Below, one piece after another: positions 23,520-34,035 of a stretch of DNA of 64,000 bases. The notes under the pieces were generated by a model. The model made no database searches. It was not told the origin of the DNA and saw only the letters and a program-made list of their open reading frames with translations. Numbering within the stretch: position 1 is the first letter of the stretch; every line of letters starts with the position of its first letter. The DNA is from Hyperoplus lanceolatus. Its lineage: Eukaryota > Chordata > Actinopteri > Uranoscopiformes > Ammodytidae. The position numbers and the translations under genes are program-made. Location of the stretch: assembly GCA_026929865.2 (NCBI GenBank), contig CM049405.1, positions 23,443,501-23,507,500 of the forward strand. The letters are read 5' to 3'.

Positions 23520-24164
23520 GGTTGCGTTCCGAATCGCATACTTTCTACTATATAGTACGTAGAAAAATGATTTAGGATGTCCCGATTCTTGTGGCCAGAT
23601 TTAGGATGGTTAGAAGTACCCGGATGTCCTACTTCATGCGGCCAAGATTGTTAGTAGCTGCATTCCAATAGTAGTTGCACTTCCCCTCGTTCATTTACCC
23701 TCAGCCCTTGGTATGACGTAACAGCATACGTTGCACGGAGGGAACTTGCAGAGTGGAGGGAGACTGGGCGGGGGAGGAGCGGAGGATTTAAATGGAACCC
23801 ACTTGCCCACTTGCCCTTGTAGTCGCAATGGACCGTCAGTTACATAGGTAAATCTGAATGCAAATAATATAGAATTATAACATTCTGCTAAGGTAGCCTA
23901 TGTTGCAGAAAGCCATTTCCATAGCATATCAAACATTGAATTTTGACACGGTAACTCAGATTATCAAGATATTGTTACTTACACATGTAAATTGTTTGCT
24001 CCGACATATTTTCTTATTTATGTTAGTTTCAACCAAAAACATTTGTTTTAAATAGTCCTCTAATTGGCAGCCATCTGTGTTGTAGCAGCAATGTGTAAAC
24101 TGCAATACATTCACTGGATTGTTCGTATGGAAATAGGATAGCCTAATTCAGGCGTTTTGGAATA

Positions 24165-24203
<39 letters not shown>

Positions 24204-24758
24204 CCTGCGGGTGGCCGCGATGTCCCTAAAGCATACAGTCTACCGGAAAATAAAAGGAGAAGAAGAAGAAGACGAACTGCAATGCACTGTGGGTGATATC
24301 CACCTCGGAGTGACCATGGATGTTCACTTGATCACTCAGTCCTCCGAGGGTCTATATCACGAAGTTCACTTCAGTTTCCAGACAATTAGAACGACACTTA
24401 AGATGGCGGCGGGGATTCCCCCGAGGGCAAGTGCCTAGGGCAAGTGAACGAGGGCATGTTGAACGGGTATTGGAACGCAGGGTAGTGTTGAAAAGTGCAT
24501 CCTATTTGGGCGATTCTGACCCACAATCCAGTGCGCACGTGAAGTGACGTAACATCGACAAAGTCTGCATATGAGAACAAACGGGGATGCGACGGATATA
24601 AAAGCAAGAGGCAAGATCAAGGTGCAATGTTATGATGAAATAAGAGAGTAAAGTATGTCCCAATAGTATGCCTACTGCATCCTAACTAGATTCTTTTTAT
24701 CGTCGGATGTAGTATGTAGAATAGAAAAAAGAAAGAGTATGCGATTCGGAACGCAACC
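23520..24758 (-). mobile_element. GGTTGCGTTCCGAATCG element, copy 1, carrying an insert
   Basis: The ends are GGTTGCGTTCCGAATCGCAT and the perfect inverse. CAA is duplicated at 23517-23519 and 24759-24761. A 402-bp uninterrupted copy in the opposite orientation is at 57492-57893. Comparison shows that 23655-24482 is a later insert. PIF/Harbinger-like by its 3-bp duplication; non-coding. Confidence 0.85.
23655..24482. mobile_element. 828-bp element inserted in the preceding one
   Basis: The ends are near-inverted (AGCTGCATTCCAATAG against TATTGGAACGCAGG). The target duplication is TAG (23652-23654 and 24483-24485), judged against the empty copy at 57492. It includes an AT microsatellite (about 24163-24199) and a short + frame (about 24219-24438) without recognisable homology. 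Confidence 0.65.
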
Positions 24759-25167
24759 CAAGTTGCATCTGAGGATGCCGATGCGGGCGGAGGTGCTCCC
24801 CAATGACAACAAGCCGTAGCGCAGCTACTATAGTGTCAACAGTTCCACCTGGGTGCTGCTTACATTTTAAGTTCCTCTCACATTGAATGTGGCGAATAAA
24901 TGAATGTACTGGTCTCATACATTTATAACAATATCCTGAAGCCCTTAAATTCAAGAAAATTACCTTGGGCTAATTTAAATAAAATTAATAGTTTTGAGAG
25001 TACCACATCATCTTTACGAAGCAGAATCTACAGTCGTACATGCCTTCCTTTGACTAACTAAATGTATCCAACTTATTCTAGAAGGAGTTAACTAAAGGCA
25101 GCCTCAATACTCTGGCAGCTCGTTCTATGCTATTAGAACACAAATTGCAAGGACATCATTTCTCTAT

Positions 25168-26115
25168 TCAACAATTAGCAGTGTTAGTACAATAGGACAT
25201 TATGCAAAACAAACTCTTGAGGTGTTTATAGATTTCTTTCATTTTCAGCCCATATATAATTGGATTGAAGAGAGGATGATAGATAAGCAATTGTAAAGTC
25301 ATTATGAAACGAACAATTTTGGGAAACTCTGTCTCCATTCGCAGTAAAAGCACATCATACACAAGCAAACATGAGAAGTTGATTAATACAATAAGGTGTG
25401 GTAAACATGTCTGAGCTGCTTTTCTTCTTACTTCTCTACAACTTCTATATGTAATTATAAAAATCCTTGTGTATGTGAATAGTATAAAAATTGTAGGGCA
25501 AATTACCGTATTTACTAGAACAACTAAACCATATATATTCAGCATTGTAGACCTCACACAGTGCAGTGTGTGAAATGTGCTGTTACACATGATCCCCTTC
25601 AAAGTAAAAGCACAGAGTTTTTTCTTAGCGCTCAAAACAACTGTCACAAGACCTTGACACACAGGCACAAGCCAAGCTACAACCAGTAAAACATTCACAT
25701 TAGTCTTTGTCATGATAGTTTGATATTGCAGAGGTTTGCATATAGACACATAGCGGTCATAAGACATAGCCGCCAGTAGTAAAAACTCAGAAGAAGCCAG
25801 AGTATAATATGCATAGAGCTGAAAGAGGCAAGTTGAATATGAGATGATTTGTCGATCTGATAGAAAATCGATTAAAAGTTTTGGGTAGATAGCGGTGCTG
25901 AAAAGAACAGAGTTGATGAGCAAGGCAGCAATGAAAATGTACATCGGTTCGTGGAGGTTTTGGTGACTCCAGATCAGATTCACAATAGTAGAATTACTGC
26001 ATATTATCAGAATATACACTGTTAACATCATCACAAAATAAAGGTATCTGTATTTATCCACTTCCACATGCCCAGCAAAGGTTATAAAATTTGTAACATT
26101 TAAATCATTGTCCAT
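25168..26115 (-). CDS. Odorant receptor (teleost, 7-TM GPCR), intact
   Basis: A single coding exon of 315 codons without stops, the usual length for this family. The receptor sits in the plasma membrane and cilia of olfactory neurons, binds odorants and signals through a Golf-type G protein. Landmarks: N-glycosylation site NVT at residues 6-8; LHEPMY at 54-59 (start of TM2); Cys96 before TM3; SYDRYVSIC at 118-126 (the MAYDRYVAIC motif); cysteines 168, 177 and 186 in extracellular loop 2; KAAQTC at 232-237 (the KAxxTC motif before TM6); and NPIIYGLK at 284-291 in TM7. The sequence style suggests the teleost delta group, but this is an inference. A truncated paralogue is at 28190-28583 and their 3' flanks are also duplicated. 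No nearby receptor cluster is seen, so this may be an edge or orphan copy. Confidence 0.92.
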   Translation of the reverse strand: MDNDLNVTNFITFAGHVEVDKYRYLYFVMMLTVYILIICSNSTIVNLIWSHQNLHEPMYIFIAALLINSVLFSTAIYPKLLIDFLSDRQIISYSTCLFQLYAYYTLASSEFLLLAAMSYDRYVSICKPLQYQTIMTKTNVNVLLVVAWLVPVCQGLVTVVLSAKKKLCAFTLKGIMCNSTFHTLHCVRSTMLNIYGLVVLVNTVICPTIFILFTYTRIFIITYRSCREVRRKAAQTCLPHLIVLINFSCLLVYDVLLLRMETEFPKIVRFIMTLQLLIYHPLFNPIIYGLKMKEIYKHLKSLFCIMSYCTNTANC

Positions 26116-26409
26116 TAAGTTAATGAAGAATTATAGCTAGACAAATGTAAATGAAATAACTGTAACTCAATAATAGTGTAACCTGTAAAGGAGAGTCTCA
26201 CCCACAGCATTCCCATCGAAATGAACTGCCTAAGTTTCTAGATAGTATTTTATCAGATGATTGCTTCACTCTCCATGGATCTAATTAAATTATTGTCGCC
26301 ACCGAAAGATATCTGCACGTAAACAACAACTCACTCAAACTCTGGAGGCCTGAACTTTGGAAACATGACATCATAACGCAGTTTACTGATTGGTTAAAAG
26401 TTTGAAGTT
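26116..26409. other. 5' flank of the odorant receptor
   Basis: No further gene. Receptor transcripts in this family normally start at an upstream non-coding exon or close to the ATG. No clear TATA box or splice acceptor stands out here. Confidence 0.3.
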
Positions 26410-26420
26410 AAAGCTTGCCT

Positions 26421-26680
26421 TGCTAGAAGAGTAGCTACCCCCTCCCCTCTTTTATTTAATTCAATTTTATTTCTTTATGTTTTTTGTTTCATGTTGATTG
26501 TTTGTTTTTGTTTCTTTGAAGTGTGTATTTTGTTTTGTTTCGGATTGTGTGTGGTTGGGTGTGAGGGTGTGAGGTGGGTGGGGTGTGTGCAGGGTTAAAA
26601 AAGGGGACAAAATTTGTATTTCATTGTCCTGCAATTGTTTTGCAACTGTCACTCAATAAAAAAACCTTTGAAAGAAAAAG
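26421..26680 (+). mobile_element. 5'-truncated LINE insertion with 11-bp TSD
   Basis: The exact 11-base AAAGCTTGCCT stands at 26410-26420 and 26681-26691. The 260-bp insert ends ACTCAATAAAAAAACCTTTG plus an A-rich tail, typical of target-primed reverse transcription. Only 3'-UTR-like, GT-rich sequence survives, so the clade cannot be named. Confidence 0.7.
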
Positions 26681-26699
26681 AAAGCTTGCCTGGCACTCT

Positions 26700-27189
26700 T
26701 CTTCTTCCCTTTTGACTGTTAACGAAACTACAACAAACTTTCTCTGCACAGTTTTATCTCTTTGCCGCGAGTATTTGACTTGAAAATATCCAAATTCCCA
26801 GATAAGGATTTGAACACACAACCTCTGGGAAGCAAACATCCCATTTGAGACACTTAAGCTGAAGTATTAACCCACCAGGCAACAAGCTTTGCCACGGACA
26901 GAGCGCGCCAACTCAAAAAAGTGGTTGAATCGCTCCCTGGCCCCGAAAGGACCGGATGTGCCACCGAGACCCCACAGAACATGTTTTGCAAAACATATTG
27001 CTCTAAACATTTTCTCCATCATATGTTATGAGGTATATACCACTGATATAGTAGGATAGAATGTTATTTTTACCGTTTAACTGTTTCCGGGTAGAACATA
27101 TACGTTTTTTTCAAATTAAAATGTAGGACAAACTTAAATAGAGTTTCTGTTGTGTTCATATATATGCACACATGCAGAAACAAATATAT
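26700..27189. other. Spacer without a gene
   Basis: Nothing codes. AT-rich, with a short ATAT run near 27182-27195 just before block B begins. Confidence 0.4.
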
Positions 27190-27392
27190 ATATATTTTTT
27201 AAAAGGAGTGGAGTATGTCTGCTATGAATGACCTCATAATTAAACGTTTCAAGTTTTTCTTAAATAAATACCTCCGTCTATAGTGGCACTAATAGGCCAC
27301 CATAGTTTCACATTACCAAATCATCACAACACAAAACTGTAACTTTCAAAATGTTATTGAAATGTTCTCAAATTCTCATTCTCTGACCATCA

Positions 27393-27565
27393 GGGCGCTT
27401 GTGGTGTGTGACTAGAGCCTTCCCATAGAGGCTCAGTCCTCTTCACAGCAGACCCGGGTTAGAATCCAGCCCGGGTCGTTCTCTGCATGTCATTCCCCTC
27501 TCTACCCCATTTCATCTCTGTCTCTATAAACTGTCTAATAAAATCATTACAAAAATGCCCAAAAA
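27393..27565 (+). mobile_element. tRNA-derived SINE, block B copy
   Basis: GGTTAGAATCC and GTCGTTCTCTGCATGTCATT are present, and the flanks match those of the SINE at 19957. The two copies descend from one insertion by block duplication rather than two insertions. Confidence 0.75.
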
Positions 27566-28189
27566 CTCATTTTTAAAATAATTCACCATAATATGCAAGT
27601 TAGAAGTCGCAACAATTGAATAATTCACATCAATTTAAAAAAATTAACAACGTGATAATTGTCATTATTACGAAGAGGAATCTACAGTTGAACATGCCTT
27701 CCTTTGACAAACAAAATGTATCCAACTTATTCTAGAAGGAGTTAACTAAAGGCGGCCTCAGCACACACTCTGGCATCTCGTTCCATGTTATTAAAACACA
27801 AATTGGGAAGAAATGTTATCTCTATTCAACAGTTATCATTGTTACTACATTAGGGCATTATGCAAAACAAACTCTTATAACACATATTCTAAATACAAAA
27901 AAAAAATGTGTCTATTACCAGAGAACCTGGAACCAAACAAAAGACTAGAATATGTTTGTAAATTAAACTGTGGGCCCTGCTGCTGTAAACAACAACAGTA
28001 AAACAGCAACTTTTGAGGAAGCTTTCTAACTTCAAACAATGTCACATATTCCTGTGAGGAAAGTTTGTTTATTCAGTTATAAGAATATACCTTAGAAAAT
28101 GTTCACTTCTCTGAAACACCCGAAGTTACATAGTGCACCTTCAAACACAGATGCTAAAGAAATAAGAATAAATACTCTATGAATTATAA

Positions 28190-28583
28190 GAACATCAAGG
28201 CATTTTATAAAACAAACTCTTAAGGTGTTTGTAGATTTCTTTCATTTTCAGCCCGTATATAATTGGATTGAAGAGAGGATGATACATTAGCAATTGTAAA
28301 GTCATTATGAAATGAACAATTTTGGGAATCTCTGTCCCAATTCGCAGTAAAAGCACATCATACACAAGCAAACATGAGAAGTTGATTTAATACTGTCAGA
28401 TGTGGTAAACATGTCTGGGCTGCTTTTCTCCTCACTTCTCTACAACTTCTATATGTAATTATAAATATCCTAGGTGAAATTACCACATTTACAAGAACAA
28501 CCAAACCATACATTCAGCATTGTAGACCTCACACAGTGCAGTGTCTGAAATGTGCTGTTACACATGATCCCCTTCAGAGTAAA
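28190..28583 (-). pseudogene. Odorant receptor 3' fragment
   Basis: On - this is about 90% identical by eye to the last 40% of the intact receptor (25195-25615 on the same strand). It runs from extracellular loop 2 to the C-terminus. It has indels, for example an extra T near 28386 in TTGATTTAATAC and a deletion of about 30 bp near 28470. Its 5' part is missing and Tc1 sequence starts at 28584. Without TM1-TM4 it cannot make a receptor. Confidence 0.88.
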
Positions 28584-29193
28584 CAGATACACTTAAAATA
28601 AATTAAAGTAAATAAGACTTAATATTTTGTTGCAAATCTTTCCCTTGCAATAACTGCATCAAGCCTGTAACCCATTGACATCACACAACTTTTGCATTCT
28701 TCTTTTTTGATGCTTTTCCAGGCTTTCACTGTAGCCTCTTTCAGTTGTTGTTTGTTTACTCTCTTCAGTCTCCTCTTCAGCAGGTAAAATGCCTGCTCTA
28801 TTGGGTTTAACTCTTGAGATAGACTTGGCCAGTCTGAAACCTTCCATTTCTTGCCCCTGATTAACTATTTTTTTTGTTTTTGCAGTGTGTTTCTGGTCAT
28901 TATCTTGCTGCATGATGGAGGATATTCCAATCAGTTTGGTTGCATCTTTCTTTAAATTGGCAGACCGAATGTTTCTGTAGACTTCTGAGTTCATTTTGCT
29001 GTTGCCATCATGTGTTACATCATCAATGAAGATTAATGAGCCCACCCGAGAAGAAGCCATGCAAGCCCAAGCCATGATATTGCCTCCACCGTGTTTCACA
29101 GATGAGCCTGTATGTTTCGGATCATAAGCAAATCCTTTCTTTCGCCAAACTTTAGCCTTTCCATCACTTTGTTAAAGGTTCATCTTGACAGCA
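28584..29193 (-). pseudogene. Tc1-like transposase fragment
   Basis: Read on - it gives GGGNIMAWACMASS, then NSEVYRNIRSANLKKDATKL and MQQDNDQKH. This is the DDE core region of Tc1, with Gln replacing the usual Pro in QDNDPKH. The frame shifts after this and the expected third acidic residue is not in frame. The outer part of the terminal repeat is lost at the receptor junction (28583), and the 5' half is lost at about 29193. Same family as the element at 856-5434. Confidence 0.8.
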
Positions 29194-30857
29194 ACACAGT
29201 AACCTTTTACGGCCGTGTGTGGCTGTGATTCGCATTTACACGTAGAAGAAGAATGTGTGTCCCCTGCCTCCGAATTTGAAGTCGGTCGCGGGAGAGCAAG
29301 AAACAAAAGAACGACGCAGCAGAATGCATGCCCAGCTATTATAAATTCAGTGAGAGGTGGAGGGAGGACGACATCGTGGCTGGCTTTATTCACCCCGCTA
29401 CCGCAACTACACTGCAGCCGCTACTTGTAGGTGCGCAACCAGCCGCCCGCTGGCGATGTAGGTAGGCTACTGACCCAAACGCAACTCACACAGAAACAAA
29501 CAGATTTATTGTCTTTAGTAAACATTTTTATTTATCTATAATTAATATCTGCTCATCAGTCGGTCATTCAGGTCGCATTGCCATGAGCTCACAGAGACGC
29601 GAGTCTCAACCACGGTCTCAACTTCTTTCTCTGTCTGTCGCTTTCTTTCTCTCCACTGCCTCCCTCTCTGACGGCTATATACAAACTATTGCCGATCGTC
29701 CCGTCAATCGCAGATAGTAGCCTATATTTCCATCACCAATCGGTTCAACCCTAAATACCCCCAGTTTATTACTGCAACAATATGAAGAAAATAAAACATT
29801 TCGCAAATTACCTCAGGTCCCGTGGGCATCCCAGTTATGCAAACCTGTAGGCCTATATCTACAGTAGGCTAGGCCTACTATACAGTATTTTCCGATATTG
29901 AAAGTGCAAAAACATTCACCTGTGGAACCAATTTGTATATAGCTATAAGTTCTGAAAAAGAAAGTTAATGGACAAAGTGTGTTGTTTATTGAATAAGTAA
30001 TTCAAATATGAAGGACATTCTTCCCCAATTTATGTTTATTTCATTCTAATACTGTATGCTGCAGCTAACACATTTTCTTTATTGATTAAACTGTTCTTGT
30101 CACTCGATTAATCAGAACATGTAAACCAATTGATACAGCTCTATAATTGGTTGAAAAGGTGGTAATGATGGGTTTTCAGGTTGCCTTTACAGTGATCTCT
30201 TTTATGTATTTGATGGTAAATGCAGGGGGACATTGTCTTCATTCAGACTGCTGAACATTTTTATTTTCTGTAATTAGACAGCAGTTGTTAGTTAAAATGC
30301 ATTGAATATTTGATATTCAAACTTATTAAAGCTCTTTACGGACTATATACCGAAGTGTAGTTTGTAGAGTTCTGTTGCTACGGTATTGGTGTTCATTTTT
30401 TCATTTTAGAGCTCTTAAAATATGCAGATACCCTGAGAGAGGCTACTTTCTTCTTAGCTGCTGATATGAGTATCACTGTATGTTCAATAAACAGACAAAG
30501 TAAACTTGAATGAGTCTCATTGAGTGACACACAAGCTATGCTTGGGTTGTAATACAGCTGGACCCCCCAAATATCACCTATATGTATTGTGTTTTAGGTC
30601 TTACATTTCATTCAAGGTGGTATTAAAAAGGTCTTAAAAAGTCTTAAATTTGACTTGCTGAAACCTGCAGATACCCTGGTAACAGCAAACGAGACCATCA
30701 GTGCAAATGCTATTGTTATACAGTTTTTCTTAATGCCTTTGTCCCGGTACGCTCACCCTGGAACTACAGCTGGCGTAGTAAAACACATACTGCTTTTTTC
30801 CAAAGGGGCTGCAAAAGTTAACATAAACTTAAAGTTCCTCAGAGCACCTTTAATTGT
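29194..30857. other. Repeat-derived spacer without a gene
   Basis: Two ends of the CAGGGTATCTGCAGG type (inverse at about 30434 and 30667) mark decayed hAT-like pieces. 30688-30785 is a second copy of the fragment at 12836-12930. The GC-rich patch at 29200-29460 shows no gene. Confidence 0.35.
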
Positions 30858-31011
30858 TAAGGGTCTATATAACAATTCTGGTCAGAGTGTCAATTTTTTC
30901 CAAAATGGCCACAATTGAAATCATGATTTTTTTATTTGTTTTCATTCAGGTTAAAAAATACATTTGATTTGGTTTCTTGACACTCGACCAACATTGTTTT
31001 ATAGACCCTTA
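30858..31011. repeat. 154-bp palindromic MITE-like repeat
   Basis: AAGGGTCTATATAACAATTC at the left is mirrored by ATTGTTTTATAGACCCTTA at the right. AGTGTCA and TGACACT form inner inverted pairs. A related arm, TAAGGGTCTATAGAACAAT with AAAATGGCCACTATCGAAAT, occurs at 33302-33405. No target duplication was found. Confidence 0.6.
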
Positions 31012-31238
31012 CCTTCAATCTAGAAGTGAAAACAAAACTTTCACATAATAAATGGCCAAACTACACTTGGGAAAAGTGCAAAAACAAACGTTTGTCCGGC
31101 GGCAAACTAAAGCAGTGAAGAAATCTTACATTTAGTGTAGAATTAAAGGGATATTTATATTTTAAGTAAGGCCCCCTCTACCTAACAATACAATGCTGCA
31201 GCCAAGTCTCCCCCAAACTCCTTATAGTGACTGATGTT

Positions 31239-31313
31239 CATCTCCATAAGGTAATACACTGACTATACAGAAGAACTGTGTGTCTGTCTGTGTGTGTCTG
31301 TCTGTCTGTCCAT

Positions 31314-31390
<77 letters not shown>

Positions 31391-31478
31391 TGTCTGTCTG
31401 TGTGTCTGTCTGTCTGTGTGTCTGTCTGTCTGATGGCCATCTCCATAAGGTAATACATTAACTATGCAGAAGAACTGA
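31239..31478. repeat. Duplicated flank around a GT/TGTC microsatellite
   Basis: A GT and CTGT compound tract (about 31285-31431) lies between two direct copies of CATCTCCATAAGGTAATACA followed by CAGAAGAACTG (about 31238-31278 and 31438-31478). Confidence 0.8.
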
Positions 31479-31681
31479 ATACAAACACACTGGCAAAACT
31501 ACTGAACTATTTCTTTAATATTAATATCTATGAGAATGTGTCGATGTAGCAATGAGTAATGTATGTTTGACTGTGACATCAGTGAAGCAAAACGTTCACA
31601 CTCTTGCATAAGTTCAAACTTTGGTAATAAAGTAAACAACAAAAAGGTTTCTCCTAAAAGTGATGCAAGGGATTGTTTTTC

Positions 31682-31683
<2 letters not shown>

Positions 31684-31763
<80 letters not shown>
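31684..31763. repeat. (GT)n microsatellite
   Basis: About 40 uninterrupted GT units. The Cys/Val-repeat frame across it is an artefact. Confidence 0.95.
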
Positions 31764-31764
<1 letters not shown>

Positions 31765-31788
31765 TGAAAGGAAACAATTGTAAACTAG

Positions 31789-32759
31789 AACTGCGAGCAG
31801 TTGTGAACGGGGGCCAAGCCTCCAACGCGACTCGGGATCGGGCGCCGTCGTCCGCGGCGCCGGCCCCTCGCTTCACGGAATCCGGGGATGTAAAGTTTTT
31901 GATTGTGGGATGTTCGGTGTGTAAGTTATAGCCCCAAACGCGTTTTCTTTGCTTTTTGTGGTTTTGGCGCCCCCTATGGATGACATTCGCAAAACAACAT
32001 TAGATAGAATGATGCAGCTTAATGTACCAAACAAGTGGATGTCAAGTTTTTGAATGTGCGATGTTCGGTTGGGGAGTTATAGCAAAATCAAATTGTCAAC
32101 CTCTCCATTGTAAAGACACTTTTTTGAATTTCCCGCCAAAACACTTAGGAAATGGCGAAAACAGGCAAAAAAATTGAAAAACTCTTTTTTTTAATAAGTC
32201 CCGCCCAGAAAGGAATTTCTTGCCCATATTTTTGCCATAGACTCAGGTATGCCCCATGATAGTCTCCCTTGAGTTTCAAGAAAATCCCTCTTTTTTTTTT
32301 TTTTTACGGATTTTCGCAAATCTTTAAAGCGCTAGCGTTTGGTCTTCCGATGGTCGTAGAGAAATTATTTGACCAAATTTTGCTCGTGGGAGTCGGTAGA
32401 GCATAATGCTTTTGGTTTCGTCCAAATCGGGCGAAAACTCTAGGAGGAGTATGTTTTGGTGATTGACACAGTTTTTGCGATGTAGCGAAAAATGTATATA
32501 TACGCAAATGGGCGTGGCCTATCCCAAAAGATGCAGCTGACTTGTGGGCATCTGTGGATATAAAGTTTTTGACTGTCGGACTTTCGGTGCGGAAGTTATA
32601 GCCCAAAACGCCTTTTCCTTTGTTGTAGCGCCACCTAGTGGTCGGCATGTCTGAATTTTTGTGTCTGCGTACCAGTTACGGACCTGGATAAGCCATGCAA
32701 ATGACATGTCCCAACCCTTTACGGTTTGGGCTGCAGCACCACTTTTACGTAAGGAATAG

Positions 32760-32797
<38 letters not shown>

Positions 32798-32905
32798 GTC
32801 GCAACAAAAACAATAGGGTTCCCTGCCCCGCAGGGCTTGGGAACCGCGTTGCTCTGCAAAACGCGGTCCCAGGCCCTACTCGGGCTTGGCCCCCTAAAAA
32901 GTTTT
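31789..32905 (+). mobile_element. ACTAGAA-type GC-rich element with (AAT)n and 3' hairpins
   Basis: It begins ACTAGAACTGCGAGCAGTTG. It contains three diverged copies of AAGTTTTTGAxTGTxxGAxxTTCGGT with AGTTATAGC (about 31892, 32044 and 32563), with GCGCC(C/A)CCTA. It then has (AAT)n at 32761-32796 and a 3' end rich in short stems (CCGCGTT 32844-32850 with AACGCGG 32860-32866). This matches the layout of 22294-23130. No open frame. The class is unresolved. Confidence 0.5.
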
Positions 32906-33677
32906 TTTCTAAATAGCCTGTTGCAGTTACTGTATCCAACACCAATACACGCACACACGCACGCACGCACACACACACGCACACGCACACACACACACAC
33001 ACACACACACGCTCACACACAGCTTGTTAATGAGAGTCATTAGTGTCCAGTTCTGTGGTAAACAATAGGCCAGAGTCCCAGGAGTATGGTCTGAATACAG
33101 CCACACACTCTAAACACAGTATTAAGACCCAGGAGGCAAAATACAATATCACAATAATTATGTTGAGATGGTGAACAGCTCCTTATGGTTTAAGTCCTTT
33201 GAGAGCAATTATAATATTGCTGATAGTGTGGGGTTGTGTATAACTTTTTATTTTCATTTCAAGTGGATGCCAAAGTTTAGTTTTAATTTTTTCGTTGAAG
33301 ATAAGGGTCTATAGAACAATTGTGGTCTCAAGTGTCAAGAAACCAGACCAAATTTAAAAAATTATGTTTTGCCCATCTCAAAATGGCCACTATCGAAATC
33401 GGCTTTGGAGTGTGAAGGATGGATGGATAGATAGATAGAGGGATCACAATAGGCTTAGTACTGCAGAAGTCAACTCCAGGCCTCCATTTGTAAATACGCC
33501 AATATGGGTCAAAGTATCGGGCCGTGGAAGGGCTGTGGTCAAGCCAGCGGTCTCTCGTTTTTACTAAAACCAGCCACTTCTATATTTATTCACCCCGTGT
33601 TGTGAGCGTGAACAGTGCTGGCCGTGGCAGCTACGTAACTATGGTGTCATCGTAGCAGCGGGACACAGTGTGGCCCA
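32905..33677. other. Spacer with (CA)n tract and MITE relic
   Basis: A CA/CG-alternating microsatellite lies at about 32949-33012. A one-armed copy of the AAGGGTCTAT repeat lies at 33302-33405, and a short GGAT/AGAT run near 33418-33438. No gene. Confidence 0.5.
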
Positions 33678-34035
33678 CAGAGCTGGGTATTGTCAAGAAT
33701 CTCACGATTCGATTAGATTTCGATTCATTAGGTCACGATTCGATTCGATTTCGATTTGATATTGATTGAAATGCTTCGATATCGATTCAGAATCAAGTAG
33801 AAATACACAAGAAAGAGTAAAATATATATATTTTTTAATAATTATTTATTTAATTTCATGCCTTATAAACAAACAGCCTACAGGGCTGGAAATTGTAACA
33901 TAACATCAGCACATCTTTGAACAAAAATAACATAAGAACCAGGTGCCTTCATTTTTGGTAACAAATAAAACATTAGCACAATACCAGTATAACTATGAAG
34001 TGTACAAAAGTGAAAAAAGTGCTGTTTTAAATGTA

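Larger units (their letters stand above)
20233..25007. mobile_element. 4.8-kb compound insertion, possible LTR element (TG...CA, TCAT TSD)
   Basis: Against block B (27655-27670) this whole segment is extra. It starts TGTTACGGGTCCC and ends GAGAGTACCACA. TCAT stands at 20229-20232 and 25008-25011. TG...CA ends with a short duplication suit an LTR retroelement. However, no gag/pol frame, primer site or clear pair of long terminal repeats is visible. The segment is enlarged by a minisatellite, the ACTAGAA element and two Harbinger-like elements. Short blocks such as ACATATAAAGCAAGGCTT recur at about 20825, 20865 and 23405. The insertion is well supported; its class is inference. Confidence 0.5.
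27190..28583. repeat. Duplicated block B (paralogue of 18120-25615)
   Basis: In the same order as block A it holds the TTTTAAAAGGA segment, the SINE (27393-27565), the CAAGTTAGAAGTCGCAAC segment, the receptor 3' flank (27668-27875 matching 25013-25218) and the receptor fragment. It lacks the 1.6-kb hAT and the 4.8-kb insertion of block A. It has its own extra segment of about 345 bp at 27876-28198. That segment lies between two imperfect copies of a 21-base stretch (27854 and 28199; each ends AAAACAAACTCTT), as if locally duplicated. Confidence 0.8.

Noticed and set aside
31563..31931. Cys/Val-rich frames over GT tracts (also at 31222, 31499, 43087, 50401-50899, 62220-62668)
   Set aside because: They are translations of (GT)n/(CA)n microsatellites; open in several frames on both strands with no conserved ends.
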